Origin: Camellia lanceoleosa
Taxonomy: Eukaryota; Streptophyta; Magnoliopsida; Ericales; Theaceae
Assembly (NCBI GenBank): GCA_025200525.1
Contig: CM045758.1
Coordinates: 166,310,261 to 166,374,260 of the forward strand
Reading direction: 5' to 3'
DNA: 64,000 nt
In this document: positions 22,171 through 33,480 of the stretch, one piece after another
Layout: every line of letters begins with the position of its first letter
Numbering within the stretch: the first letter of the stretch is position 1
Program-made: the position numbers and the translations under genes
Notes under the pieces: model-generated
Told to the model about the DNA's origin: nothing
Seen by the model: the letters and a program-made list of their open reading frames with translations, nothing else
Databases searched by the model: none

Positions 22171-22589
22171 TTCCATAAGCTTTAATCTGCCTTTACAGTT
22201 CATTATTTGATGCAATTACTAGCATGAGTAAAAATGTCTCTTTGTGTTTCAGATGCATGAATGCTTTTCAAAGCATCTAAAGTTGGTCCACAATAGTCTC
22301 TTTTGGTACTTCAACTTCAACTTTATATAAGGCTTCTTTTGTATTGCTAAGTGGCTGGTTATCGCCTAGCTCAAATTCTTTGATTTAAACTCGAGCTCAG
22401 ACTTGGGCAAACAAGTTTGGGCAGAGGTTAGGCTCGGGCTTGATAGACCCCTTTAAACTTTCATTTTGTAACTAAAGAAAGACAATTAGGCAAGCTTGTT
22501 TAAAAGGCATCCCTGTATTCCCTCCCAACCTAGTATTCTATGTAACTGTTGATTTGTTTTACTAATGACCCTCCATTTCAATGTCTCAG

Positions 22590-22953
22590 CTAAAACAGAG
22601 TTCATCACCACTGCAAGCAATGAGGTGCACCATCATCCAAGCTCGGAAGCTATCCAGTGCATTATCTGCCGCAAGCTTTGCTTGTGATCACATACTGTGA
22701 TTGGGTTCTTGGAACTCCAAAGGTTGAATTTTATGTTGCAATAATCTGTTTCTTGTTCTTCTTTCTATACTACATTAGTTGCATCTACTTATTTACTTCT
22801 TTTGCTTCTTTTTTTTGTTATTTTTTTCTACAACAATTTAGGGAACATGGGTTTCAATGGGAGTGTATTCTGATGGATCTTATGGAATCCAACCTGGCCT
22901 TATTTACTCTTTCCCCATTACTTGTGAGAAAGGAGATTGGTCGATTGTGCAGG
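22590..22953 (+). pseudogene. MDH: Captured fragment of cytosolic NAD malate dehydrogenase (two exons)
   Basis: Exon 1 (22590-22722) reads EFITT, then after a short disturbance IIQARKLSSALSAASFACDH, then after a one-base shift DWVLGTPK. Intron about 120 bp, ending in AG. Exon 2 (22843-22953) reads [15 protein letters not shown], then [20 protein letters not shown], fully in frame and followed by a GTAAG donor. These blocks are characteristic of the C-terminal half of plant cytosolic malate dehydrogenase. The remaining exons, including the active-site region, are absent. Retained intron borders show that genomic DNA was captured. Frame damage in exon 1 argues against function. Confidence 0.85.
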
Positions 22954-23768
22954 GTAAGTTTTTTGATGTTTTATAAAATGCAATGTGTCAAGTAGCATTA
23001 CATTCATCATGGTAGAGTGTGGGCTCCATTCATGATAAATGCATTGCTGCCGTGCCGACATTGCATTTTGTAATAGAAAAAATTATGAGTTTTTTAATTT
23101 GCAAATTCATCCTCAAAGTTTGATGGTTCTGGAGCAGGTGTTGTCAACACAACACTCTAATAATAAATTAAAGCAAATTTTGACCCTCATGCCTTAATCC
23201 TTAAACTGGCATGGTGGTACACAGATTACTCAGTGTGTGTGAAACACTAACTTTTCATTTTAAATTTTAAATGTAAACTGTAACAGGCATGTCTGATCAA
23301 CAAAATATCTGGTGTATCGGCTCAACCAACAAGCCAATTGACGTGAGCTAGCTATTTTTAGACTTCTTTCCCTTCTCGCAAATTGCTTTATTTATTACCG
23401 GTGCAAAACAGAAGTTGCTATGCTTATAGATGGATTATATCAAATTTTCCATTGGCGTAAACTGTTTTTTCAGGATTTTTGAAGCAACTCAAAATTAGAT
23501 GATTCAAAAATTTAAAGTCAAGATAATATTTATGTACCGCTTAAAATTAGTATATGTTATTTCTCTTTAAATTGTAAGCTTGAACACAGATACACTGTTA
23601 TTGAAATTGCTTTATTGTTTATTACTTTATGTCTGTTGGCTTGGATGACAAACCGGATGAAAATATGATGTTACAAATATATAGTGCACCATTTGACTTT
23701 GGTTTGGTTTTTATCATGTATTTGTTGTCTTTCTATTCCACTTTCTGCTTATGACCATTTTTTAATAG

Positions 23769-24900
23769 GTTTGCCCGATGACATGGATGCTAAGATATCG
23801 CTTATTCAATACTTTCGTGAGAGATACCACATCAATCTAAAGTTTGCGTGCTTGCTCGCACTTCAAGTCGGGCAAAGGACTTAAAGCCTGCTTACCTACC
23901 AATGGAGGTTTCTCATTTTTAAAACGTAATTTTTGTTTTAAGTTATACAAAGAGGATCTTAGCTTGCATTGTTTTGTCTTCCACTACTGACTTTGTAAGA
24001 TTGTAGAAGGACAAAGGTATTCAAAAGTTGAATGAAAAGCAAGTGATCGCTCTGCTAAGGGCGACTGTCAACGCCTTTTGAGAGAGTACAAAGTATTAGC
24101 GGTATGAATATGTTAAGATCATCGTTAGTTTTGATTATTAGAGTTCTCAATCATTTCATAAATCTCATAGTATACATCTTTTAGTTTATGTCCAAAAATA
24201 TAGGAAATTGTTTTCTCCTACTTTGTTCACCATTATTTTACTAGATGATGCGCTCCATTGCGTATGGTTGCGTAACAATTACAACAATGATAAGTTTGTG
24301 AATGAATTTGGGCTTCGAGTAAAGACTGAACTTACATCTATTGATGCTCGTGTCCTTCCAAATCCAATGGTAGTTTTTATCTATTAATTTCATTATGAAT
24401 AAATATTTCACTTTCATATGTTTTATTTATTTATTTTATTTTATTTACTTTAACCAGTTCTTCAATTGTTGCAGCTTAAGTACCAGGGTACACAAGAGGT
24501 CCCACGAGTGGGGTGTTGGAACATGATTGATAAGGTTTAGTATTTGGTTGTTGATTTGATATTTATCTCTGCTGCAAGCTATTATGAATCTTAAAGTCAA
24601 TTGATAGTCAAATCTTCTGGCATTATTCTCTCTTAAAGAATTTATGAACTAGAAGATGCTAATGCCTTTTGTACTTTAGGATGACCCTTCGTTAGTTTGG
24701 TTGTGCAGAAAATGGTTAATGGTGGCAAGGTGGAGTTTTGGACATGTGTGAGCTTCTCACGGCTAAGGCAAAATGAGGTTTTCAAATTTTGTGAGAATTT
24801 GGTCGACATGGCATTCGAACTTATGTTGCACAACACTGATCTTGGAAATCGTTGGAAGCCATTAAGTAGATCTCAAAATATGTTACTCAGAATGTAGTGG
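23769..24900 (+). pseudogene. AGO: Captured ARGONAUTE fragment (AGO5-like; PAZ end, linker, start of MID)
   Basis: Exon-like blocks, each bordered by AG…GT signals: 23769-23907 (DDMDAKISLIQYFRERYHIN, LQVGQRT, then after a one-base change KPAYLPME); 24007-about 24091 (GQRYSK-LNEKQVIALLRAT); 24244-24369 (NNYNNDKFVNEFGLRVKTEL, IDARVLPNPM); 24475-24534 (LKYQGTQEVPRVGCWNMIDK); 24709-about 24890 (KMVNGGKVEFWTCVSFSRLR, FCENLVDMAFELM). The LPMEV–EGQRYSKRLNE–ARVLP–WNMIDKKMVNGG series is diagnostic of plant AGO1/5/10-clade proteins. WNMIDKKMVNG and WTCVSFS favour AGO5. The N domain and the PIWI slicer domain are missing. A stop replaces the expected reading near 24082 and there are frame shifts, so it is a pseudogene fragment. 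Confidence 0.88.
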
Positions 24901-25198
24901 GCAAAGGGCATGGAATGAATTCAAATTCCTCTATTCGACCTTTGATCCCCTATTTACTCTATTGACCCTTGTTATACTAGTGTTGCTTCATTTATTTGTT
25001 TCCCTTTTTGGTAGGGTAAAATATATGAAATCAAAGTGAAATTCATAATTTATTTGGTAGGGTAAAATATACCATTCGTGCTTATGCAGTTATCAATCTG
25101 CCAGTAGACAGCAATTATACTAATTAGATGTCCCTCCATTAAATACGACTTCATCTCTCAAATAAAGTGGTTGCTCAAAGTGGTTATCTTTTTTACAG

Positions 25199-28100
25199 AG
25201 CCTCATATCTGCTAAACATCGTATTGAAATGTGTCATCTGGCTTGCAGAAGTTTAGAGTTTATAATGGTGGATCCGTGGGAGGTATCTTTTTCTCTCTGT
25301 GAATTTGATGTATACCTCCTAAAAATTATGCAGTTTTGCAATTACGTTTTTCTTTTGTTCATTATGTTTTTCATGCATCTAAACCTCTATTTCCATGTAT
25401 TTATTGGCTCTACAAATTGATTTGGAAGTATTGAATCCTTGTTCTAGGCCAGTCAAGATATCTTCCAACGCACGTTGACTGTTTTGTGTAGAATCAAAAG
25501 TTCTTTGTGCGACAGTGGAAGGATCTCTGGAGGTGAGGTCCACTAGAAATTAGCTTTCTTCGTCTTTTTCTTCTTTGGCATTTGAGAAATTGGTCTTTAT
25601 GGTCAGTTATTTGATTGTCTCTAAGGAATGCTTTATCATCTAGCAAACTGAAGTTTGAATTTGGAAAAAGGGACTTTGTTGCTTAACAATACCTTATGTG
25701 TTGTGAATATATATGACAATGAGTGTTGTAATTTATGGATTTCAAATTTCCCGATATGTGAGTGTAATTTATTTTGTTGAAAAGTCATAAAGGCAACTAA
25801 ATAATCACTTCCCAAATGCCTAAATGATTAGTTAAAGAAGTATTTTTGCTAACCAAAAAGTGAAGGCAGCACTACGATTAATTTAATTCAACTCTACATT
25901 TTATATGCGTTAAAGATTGAAAATTATACATTTTATATGTATTTATGTCTTTCAAGAAATCTTATTTTTGTAATTTAAAGATATTTATATTTTCTATAAC
26001 TACACATTTATTTATACTTATTTTTTACAGTATTAAAATATTTTACAATATATAATACGATACGATATGTCATTAAAAAAAAAATTGATATATTTCATCC
26101 ATAGTTGAGTGTTAGATGGCCATCTTTGTCAATTGAATCATTATTTTTTATATTTTATTTTATTTTATTTTTTTGTTTGTTTGTTTGTTTTGTGATTGGA
26201 TGATGTTTGAGTGTTTGATGAGTCAATTTGAATACTTTCTATGAAATTACAAATTTATTTTTTGTCTGCCTCCCAAAGTGCCAACACTGTCAATGGATTC
26301 TTGTGGAATTCCATGAACAATGGACACACTTTCCTTAAAAGATTCCTTTCGATTTTGACAACACAAGCAAGCAACCCGTTTCTCGCGGTTGTTACCATTC
26401 TCCTACACTCTGTTTTTCAGTCACCATTCCGTATTTGATAACAATGACTAATTATTAAATTGTGATCTTTAGATGAAGTGTTGGACAATAATTGAAAGAA
26501 AAAAGTGTTAAAGAAGATTTGGATCTATATGGGATAGTCATTACCAAACGTCCCCATTGGTAGTCAAGTCTGTAAGTCATTATTGTCGTGGAAACCCCTT
26601 TCGACCACACAATCAAACGCATTTCTCACGGTTGTTACCATTATTGTTGTGGAAAAAAATTCCTCTTTCTCATCATTCAACATTTGATTAAAGATCGCAA
26701 AATATAGTAATGATTAACTGTTAAATTGTGACATTTAAATAAAGTATTATATAATAATTGAAAAATAAAATGTTTGAACTACAGAGCATTAATCCCAATG
26801 ACCTGGGTTTTACAACATGGATCTGTCTAGTGCAGTGGGCTCTATGTAAAGGTGTTTCCTGGGTTAAGTCCAAAGCCATCATGTTGTCTCTTGTACATCA
26901 ACCCATATTTATTTATTTTTATTATTTTGGCAGTCCTCTTGTCCGCATGACACTTTGGACTCAGATTAGGCAATTCAAGTCCCACCTCTTTATTCGTATA
27001 TTAGTATCTTTAAGTTGTTTATTTTTATTTTTAATTTTATGTTTTTTGGGTCTAATTGATGGCAATTCTATAACTTGCTCTTTTCCTGCTCATAGAATCC
27101 CTAAAGGTCATGCTTGTTTGTGGTTCTGATCTGCTAGAATCTTTTAGCATTCCCGGAGCTTGGATTCCTGAGTAGGTAAGTTCTTGTTGCATAAAATTTG
27201 ATGTTAAGATAGCTACTACTTTGCTACCATTTAGATGGCATGCCCTTTTACTGTGCTACTACACTTTCCAGTGAGGGACAGTAATGCCATAAAACTAAAC
27301 CCCATGCTATGCCAATGTGAGCAATTAGATATTGAAGTAATGCTCTACAATGTATCTATAAACCACCACGATCATATTACATATGAGGTTTGGATAATTT
27401 GCTTTCGAGAAAGTAATCAATGGAAATATGAACACACAAGTAATAAACATATAACCCACAGAGGAGAGCACACTATTTCCTTCATATGAAAAGATCAGGT
27501 GATAGTGGAATGTTTGAACCTTTTGATATTTTGATATTGAGTAGCTTCCTCCTATGTGTTTGGAGCATGTTCAACAAAAGTTTGTCCGAATTCTGGATGT
27601 GTGCTTCATATTTTGATATTGAGTAGCTGCATATTATAATTGATCCAAATGCGCATATTTTGTATTTTCAGATGAGGACTATATGTAGAGACTTTGGTGT
27701 GGTTTGCATTCATAGAGAACGTCAGGATATTGAGAAAGTTATCTCTAATGATGATATTTTAAATGAGTACAAGGTAATTCAAGTTCCTTGGGTTGTTATT
27801 CTTCTTCTTGATAGATAAGTTGTTTCTCTGTTTCTATTATTCTTTTTACTGGACCAATGCACTGATCAAATCAAGGCTTTGAAACTAGGATGAGATATTA
27901 ATTCACCATGTAATTAAAGAAGGTTGGTAGTCGTCTAATTTTCAGGTAATGAATTTCGGAAAAAAATTCAATTTATCGAAATTCGGACTGTTGCACCAAA
28001 TGGGAAGGAACATTCCCTAGTGATTTTCCATTATCAGAAGATTCAGTACATAAAAATTTCATAATCATTGGCTTACATATTGCCTTTACCGTTTATATTA

Positions 28101-28375
28101 CTGCAGACTAACATCAAAGTTGTCGATGAACTTGTACCAAACTAGATCAGTTCAACACGAGTAAGGTAAACAGATTTGGTGTTGTGGGGTTTCTGGCAAG
28201 GGCTCACTTCGTTTTATTTATTCATTTTTTATTTTATTTTATCATGTATACCAGGGACTGCATTTCGAGAGGGTTGTTAGTAAAATATCTAACAACTGAT
28301 GACGTGATTAATTATATCAAACAGCACCGTCTGTACTTGACATTCCACAACAAGTTTTTCAGGTCTTCAAGTTGA
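25199..28375 (+). pseudogene. NMNAT: Captured nicotinate/nicotinamide mononucleotide adenylyltransferase (six exons)
   Basis: Six blocks with AG/GT borders follow the order of plant NMNAT: 25199-25282 (LISAKHRIEMCHLACRS, FIMVDPWE); 25448-25532 (ASQDIFQRTLTVLCRIKSSL); 27096-27175 (SLKVMLVCGSDLLESF, GAWIPE then TAG where Gln is expected); 27672-27773 (ICRDFGVVCIHRERQDIEKV, NDDILNEYK); 28107-28165 (NIKVVDELVPN, stop, ISSTRV); 28255-28375 (DCISRGLLVKYLTTDDVINY, IKQHRLY). NMNAT makes NAD from NMN and ATP. The exons with the N-terminal nucleotide-binding (GSFNPPT-type) motif are absent. Two in-frame stops (the first CAG to TAG) show decay. The intron at 25533-27095 is long and may itself hold insertions. 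Confidence 0.88.
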
Positions 28376-28392
28376 GAACATAAAAATCATTT

Positions 28393-28586
28393 GTAGTGTT
28401 TGATTGATCTTTTTTAGCAAGCATGTCTCTTTAGTTTATTTATTTTTTACTCCCAATCATTTGCTTACTTATGTGTATATTTTGTTTTTGTAGTGTTTGA
28501 TTGATCTTTTTTAGCAAGCATGTCTCTTTAGTTTATTTATTTTTTACTCCCAATCATTTGCTTACTTATGTGTATATTTTGTTTTT
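28393..28586. repeat. Perfect 97-bp tandem duplication
   Basis: The unit beginning GTAGTGTTTGATTGATC at 28393 is repeated base for base from 28490 to 28586. It sits just after the NMNAT-like fragment. Perfect identity implies a recent event. Confidence 0.95.
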
Positions 28587-28600
28587 GTGGATGATCACAG

Positions 28601-28662
28601 ATGCGGACATTCTTTTTGTTACAACTACGGATCTCCTCTAATAGCCCACTACTGTAGTAAAT
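28601..28662 (+). pseudogene. Possible captured zinc-finger exon (IBR/RBR-like)
   Basis: Bordered by CACAG and GTAAG, the block reads RCGHSFCYNYGSPLIAHYCS then KC, giving a C-x-H-x2-C … H-x-C-x2-C spacing reminiscent of the last part of an IBR (RBR ubiquitin ligase) zinc finger, with one Cys changed to Tyr. It is short, so the assignment is tentative. Confidence 0.4.
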
Positions 28663-28669
28663 GTAAGCA

Positions 28670-30360
28670 TTAAGTCCTCATAGATGCCAGCCTTTATGTA
28701 TTCATGAAACTTACTTTTCAATCACAGGACATAGTGATGGAAGCGACCATCTTAACAAATGTGTAAGATGCTCATCTTTAATGCAATTTTTTAAAAACTT
28801 TTAACGATTTGTTATGAATTCTTATTAAAGATTAGTGCTAGACACAAATTTCGATCTCTGTTGTAATCAACAAAACAAATGCAATTTGATGAATCTTTGC
28901 TAACTCGATCACAAAATTTAAATTTATCAGAACAAAAAAAAAAAAAAAAGACATATGTTTTAGATTTGAATGATGCAACCGGTTAGTTATGTCCTAAAAT
29001 TGTCACCAACCTCGTAATCACATTGTTTTGATCGTCAACTTCTTCAATCTTCTCGACCCAACATGCACGATCAAATGCATTTATTGTATTTATCGACATG
29101 TTTTGTTTTAGTCACTTTTGTGTTCGCCATTTGCCTAATCTTCTGTTATTTACTTACGCAAAATACTAAAACATCTTTGCACATTTCAAAGAATCAAGAA
29201 TCAAGAATCTTAGAGCAACACAATCACAGTCCTTACCATTTTCAGATATGGCAGTGTTGTGGCCATAGGACTCAATGTTCACACAAGGCTGGCATTTTGT
29301 CTGGAGATGTTATCTGAAAATTGATGACACAAGTAAAGAAACCATGGACATATATGATGCAGCAGAGTGCTTGCAGTGAGTTCTCTACTATGCTCATCAC
29401 TTAGTTCTCCATGTTACATTTTTGTTCACCAAATATTATCTACAATCAATCAATGAGATCCTTTGCTGCATTGTGGTAGAATAGTGTACATTTGCCAGTT
29501 TTAAACTATTATTGAATTCTTTCTCTTAGGTTATCACGCATTGAGCCCTTATTTTAGAACTATATTGTCTGATTACTTATGCATACAATGAGATTGTGTA
29601 TTTTTGCAGTTATAAATTTATTTATGTTAGATGTGTAGTGAATGCTTTGTTGTGCTTGACGTTGAGGGAAATGGGTTAATGATGGATAATGCATATATAT
29701 ATATATATATATATTAATTGCTAGGTTGCAAATGGGTTAGTGATAGATTTTGCAAATTTACTTACTAGGTTGCATGACGATTCATTTTTGTGCAATAGCA
29801 CTTTTAAGATCATCATTTTTTAGTCTTCAATTGATAATGGCATGCTCAATGGCTGATATTTTTGGGTTGATAGTCAATGGTTGCTATAAGAATCTAACTA
29901 TCAAGTCTATTTTTTATCTGCCTCAAACTTCTTTCTAATCAGATTGAGTTTGTCATTTTTTCTTTTTGATTACAGTAAAAAATCTTTTATGATCTTGAGA
30001 ATGACAGAATGGAAGGATGATTCAGGTATATATCATCATTTTGCTGAAGAGGATTGGATGACTAGAAGATGAAGTTATTTTCAAAATTTGGAGGGCACAC
30101 TCCATATTTTTTTTTCATTAAAATGTAAAAGTATTAGTAATTTTTATTTTTATTTTTTTGTATTGATTTAACATATTGTGTTTTAAGGGTTATTTATTTA
30201 TTTATTTATAAGTTGTGGAAAATTGAAAAATGGATATTGACTCACATTGTGGTATATATATATTTTTTTGAGGATATGTGGTATATATTTTGAAAATGGT
30301 GATGGATAATAGGTTTGCTTTGAACAAAAGTAAAAGCATAATTAATTATGAATTTTTTTT
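28670..30360. other. 3' part of the Pack-CACTA element, unassigned
   Basis: No family recognised. One exon-like stretch near 29245-29380 reads KIDDTSKETMDIYDAAECLQ or, in another frame, IGLNVHTRLAFCLEMLSEN; I cannot place either. It also contains an AT microsatellite at 29693-29714 and an A-rich run near 30355-30375 before the subterminal repeats. Confidence 0.4.
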
Positions 30361-30649
30361 TAAAAAAAAAAGAGAAAAGGTGGCGTTTTCGTAAAAACGT
30401 CGCAAACTATCGTCATGATTACGTCATAGTTAACCCTCGCTAATCTTATTAATCGTTAACAGAGGTTAAGAATCAGTGGCGCGTTAAAAAAACATCGTCA
30501 AAAACCTTTAGTGGCGTTTTTAAGATGCCACAAAGATATGACGGCGGTCACATCTGCGATTTAATTTTGTAAACGCTACTTTATTTTTTTTGCGGCGTTT
30601 TTATCACTGCGTTTTACAAACGCCGGTAAATCTCAATTTTCCTGTAGTG

Positions 30650-31855
30650 TCTGTGAATCAAGTAAACAAAAGTAAAAAAATAGAAGAATCTGGAGAATGT
30701 CAAGTAAAGTGGAGAAGGTTACTGTAATTATTGAAATCACAGAAAAAGTTCCTGTATTTGTCAGAAACCTCAGGGGAGGTGAGAATAATTTACTGTAATA
30801 ATTTTGTAGGTTGTAATAAGCATGTGTTAGCTTAGGAGTGTTACAACTGGATTGGATACTAAACAAAGCCTAAAAATCAATTTTGGGTGGACTTTTATAC
30901 CATTATTGTCCTAAATTTAGTTATTAAAAAATTATTACTCGATGGTCAATCCATCAGTTACTTGTCTACTTATTTATTTATTTATATCAAATTGTTATAT
31001 ATAAAATCAAAATAAGAAACATGTATGTAAATTCTATTTGCATATTGATTAATATTTTAAAATTTTAATTATGAAATATATATATTTATTCTTAAAACAT
31101 AACCAATGTCTATTTTATTAATATTAAGGTATATTTAAATATTAGTCCGAGCATGTAATGTGCTTTTTGGCCTAGGACTTGCTTAAGAGAAGTGAATTGT
31201 TAATTATTGGTTTAAACTTTATATTTAAAATTTTAAGTTTTAATTTCATATTTTTTTAATAGGATTAGGGCATGTATATTCTTGAATTTTATAACTTTTT
31301 ATAAATTATTATTAAAATTTCATTTCATTTTTTTCTTCTAAATTTTAAATTAGTTGTAGGGTTAAGTATGGTTACATTTTTGTTTTAAATTACAATTAAA
31401 AAAAAAATTAAACTTAGATATGGCTAGATAAGCCAATACTTTTATGCCACACGTGTTTCATGCCACATTTATATTTCGTTTTAAAAAAAATACAAATATA
31501 TTCAAATTTTATAAGGATAAAATTAAATTTAAAATATTATTTTAATTTATTTTTTTAATTTCAAATTAGATATGACTTAGATCTTGATAAAAAATATGAC
31601 TAAAATTCATTTTTTGACTTTCTATAGAAGTAATTTTGAAATTTAAAATTATAGAAATAGAATACAGATATAGATAGTAATGACAACAGATACCATAAAT
31701 AAATAGTTCAATGTTAATAAATTTAAAAGATTTTGCATATTAATAAAGGATTTAATTAAAATATTAAACTAGAAGGACCAATGATAATGTGTCATGTGTA
31801 TTTTTAATAATTTTTTAATTCAATAATTTGAGAAAATTACATTGAGACTTTAAGG
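30650..31855. other. AT-rich intergenic DNA
   Basis: 30660-30830 is the inverted relative of 19285-19520. The rest is AT-rich without recognisable coding or repeat ends. Confidence 0.5.
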
Positions 31856-32162
31856 TAGCGTTTGGTAGAGTTTTGTAAATGTGATTTGAGAGTATGAGTT
31901 GTATTTTGAGTTTGTGTGTTGTGGAATTATGATTTGAGTGTAGAAAATTTGTTTGGTAAAGAGTTTTGATTTGAGTGAGGAATTATTGATGTGACATTTA
32001 ATATGTGATACAAAAATTTACAACTCATAACTAAACATGCAACTCAAAATTATTTTAAAGTACATAAAAAATTTTAAAAATTTCAAAAAATGTTTTTTTC
32101 GATTATATAAATCAATTGAAAAAAAAATTTCACTATTCGTCAAAATATCCGACGCGTCGTCG

Positions 32163-32196
<34 letters not shown>

Positions 32197-32312
32197 CAAA
32201 AAAAGAAAGTAATTAATCGGGTTCGAATCATCGTTTGAGAACACTAACCAAACGCCATACTTGAATTAACGTGTGGAATCATGATTTGAATTCACAACCA
32301 AACAGAGCCTTC
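31856..32312. mobile_element. AT-rich MITE-like element, copy 2 of a family
   Basis: The left end GGTAGCGTTTGGTAGAG and the complement of the right end GGCTCTGTTTGGTTGTG form imperfect inverted ends, followed inward by TGATTTGAG / ATTCAAATCATGATTC. The interior matches 8640-9145. It includes a CGACGCGTCGTCGA patch and a poly-A run of about 30 bases at 32167-32195. The target duplication is unclear. Confidence 0.6.
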
Positions 32313-32361
32313 TGCAGCTTTTTCGTTTATATTATATAATTTATTTTAGTAGTTGATTTAT

Positions 32362-32627
32362 TTATTTAATTATTTTTTTGATTCATAAAATGAATATGCA
32401 GATAAGTTACTCTACAAACTTACCAGGAAGTATTGCCCTTAGCACCCACAACATATCTGTAGAGAATCTCACCGCACCTACATCGGAGGCCTACACTTAG
32501 GCCCCCCGCATGTTCCAAGTGCTAAAGAGTATGTTTAACCGCAATAAGGAGCTATGAAGACTTGAACCCAGGCTTTGAGCGAGGTATTCAAAGGCCTTAC
32601 CACTAAACCAACCTCTGTTGGTAATAA
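32362..32627 (-). mobile_element. tRNA-derived SINE
   Basis: Read on the minus strand it has an RNA polymerase III A box TGGTTTAGTGGTAAGG (complement of 32595-32610) and a B box CCTGGGTTCAAGTC (complement of 32559-32572), about 25 bases apart. A 3' body of about 190 bp follows, ending in a T/A-rich tail. The 9-bp sequence TTGATTTAT flanks both sides (32353-32361 and 32628-32636), as expected of a target duplication. Box spacing and tail are typical of plant tRNA-derived SINEs; it does not fold as a full tRNA gene. Confidence 0.8.
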
Positions 32628-33007
32628 TTGATTTATGTATATACAGAAAAATTGCTACAAAGGTACAAATTTTTTTTTTGACGAATTTCTAACTAGAAAA
32701 TCTAATCCAAGCTCTACCTTTAGCTTTCCTCATCTGCTATCAACTATTTACCTTTTTTTCAGTATGAATCGAAATCGAGCGTAAACTCTGCTCATCTAAA
32801 CTGGGATTTTAAGCGAAAGAAAGATCTTCCGCCCTTAAAAGACTTTTTCAATTTTAGTAGTTAACAACGTCATCAACTAGTAACCGGGGACTAGAAGTCC
32901 GCCTCTCAAGACTACTCAATCCCTGTTGTATGCCCTATTGTTGATCTTATTGAGACAATGAGAGTGCGTCTCATTTGAATAGAAAGGCTTTGTTGGACGG
33001 TGACTAA

Positions 33008-33480
33008 TGTAGACACCCTATTTTGACTACCCTTAAGACTTGGGCGCTTCATTTCGAACACCTAATGATGAAAGGGTATACTGTGCGATCTTTTGAACTC
33101 TCAACAAAGAAATCCGAGTTCAAGCTCTAAACCCCAACCTTACACCCCATTTTGACCAAAAATGTTTTAGGCCTCAAAACCTTATTTGTAAAGCATTTCA
33201 CCAACCTGCACTAACCATACAACAGTACGGCAGAAGACAACTTTTAGACTCAATCGTAGGTATTTGGACCTGGCTGAGTCTAATTAGCGATAGATAGTGT
33301 ATTTGGCGGGATTTCGCTAGATGTCCTTTTTTGAAGATATTTTCGACTAAAAAATCTCAAATTCTATAAGTAGACCCACTCCCTTCATAATCTAGGGTTG
33401 AAAAAAACTATCGAAAGGCCTTGAGGTTGTTAGGAGTTTAGAGCATACCCTTTACTTACAAAGACCGCCATACCACCTTT
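33008..33480 (+). mobile_element. LTR relic beginning TGTAGACACC, cut by the copia element
   Basis: TGTAGACACCCTATTTTGAC … CCTTAAGACTTGG resembles the start of the 41917-46038 LTR (TGTAGACAACCCATTTTTGA … CCTCAAGACTTGG). A possible TATA region CTATAAGTAG lies at about 33366. The sequence runs up to the copia LTR at 33481. The upstream stretch 32640-33007 is unassigned. Confidence 0.5.

Larger units (their letters stand above)
21160..30649 (+). mobile_element. Pack-CACTA element carrying host gene fragments, 9.49 kb, TSD TCT
   Basis: The left end CACTACAACAAAAAG at 21160 and the right end TTTTCCTGTAGTG (complement CACTACAGGAAAA) at 30649 are CACTA termini. Both are flanked by the same triplet TCT (21157-21159 and 30650-30652), the 3-bp duplication expected for CACTA. 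Subterminal regions carry AAAAACGC/GCGTTTTT and GGCGTTTTTA motifs at both ends. The interior contains no tnp2 or Transposase_24 motif that I can see. Instead it carries successive exon-intron segments of malate dehydrogenase, ARGONAUTE and NMN adenylyltransferase genes, all on the + strand. It is therefore non-autonomous and a transduplication product of genomic, not cDNA, sequence. Confidence 0.9.

Noticed and set aside
29300..29380. Continuation of the captured malate dehydrogenase (KIDDTSKETMD resembles an MDH segment)
   Set aside because: Similarity covers only about ten residues, it lies 6 kb away beyond the ARGONAUTE and NMNAT fragments, and the following residues do not match.
32559..32610. 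A tRNA gene
   Set aside because: A and B boxes are present, but no cloverleaf or acceptor stem is seen. A 190-bp body, A/T tail and target duplication point to a SINE.
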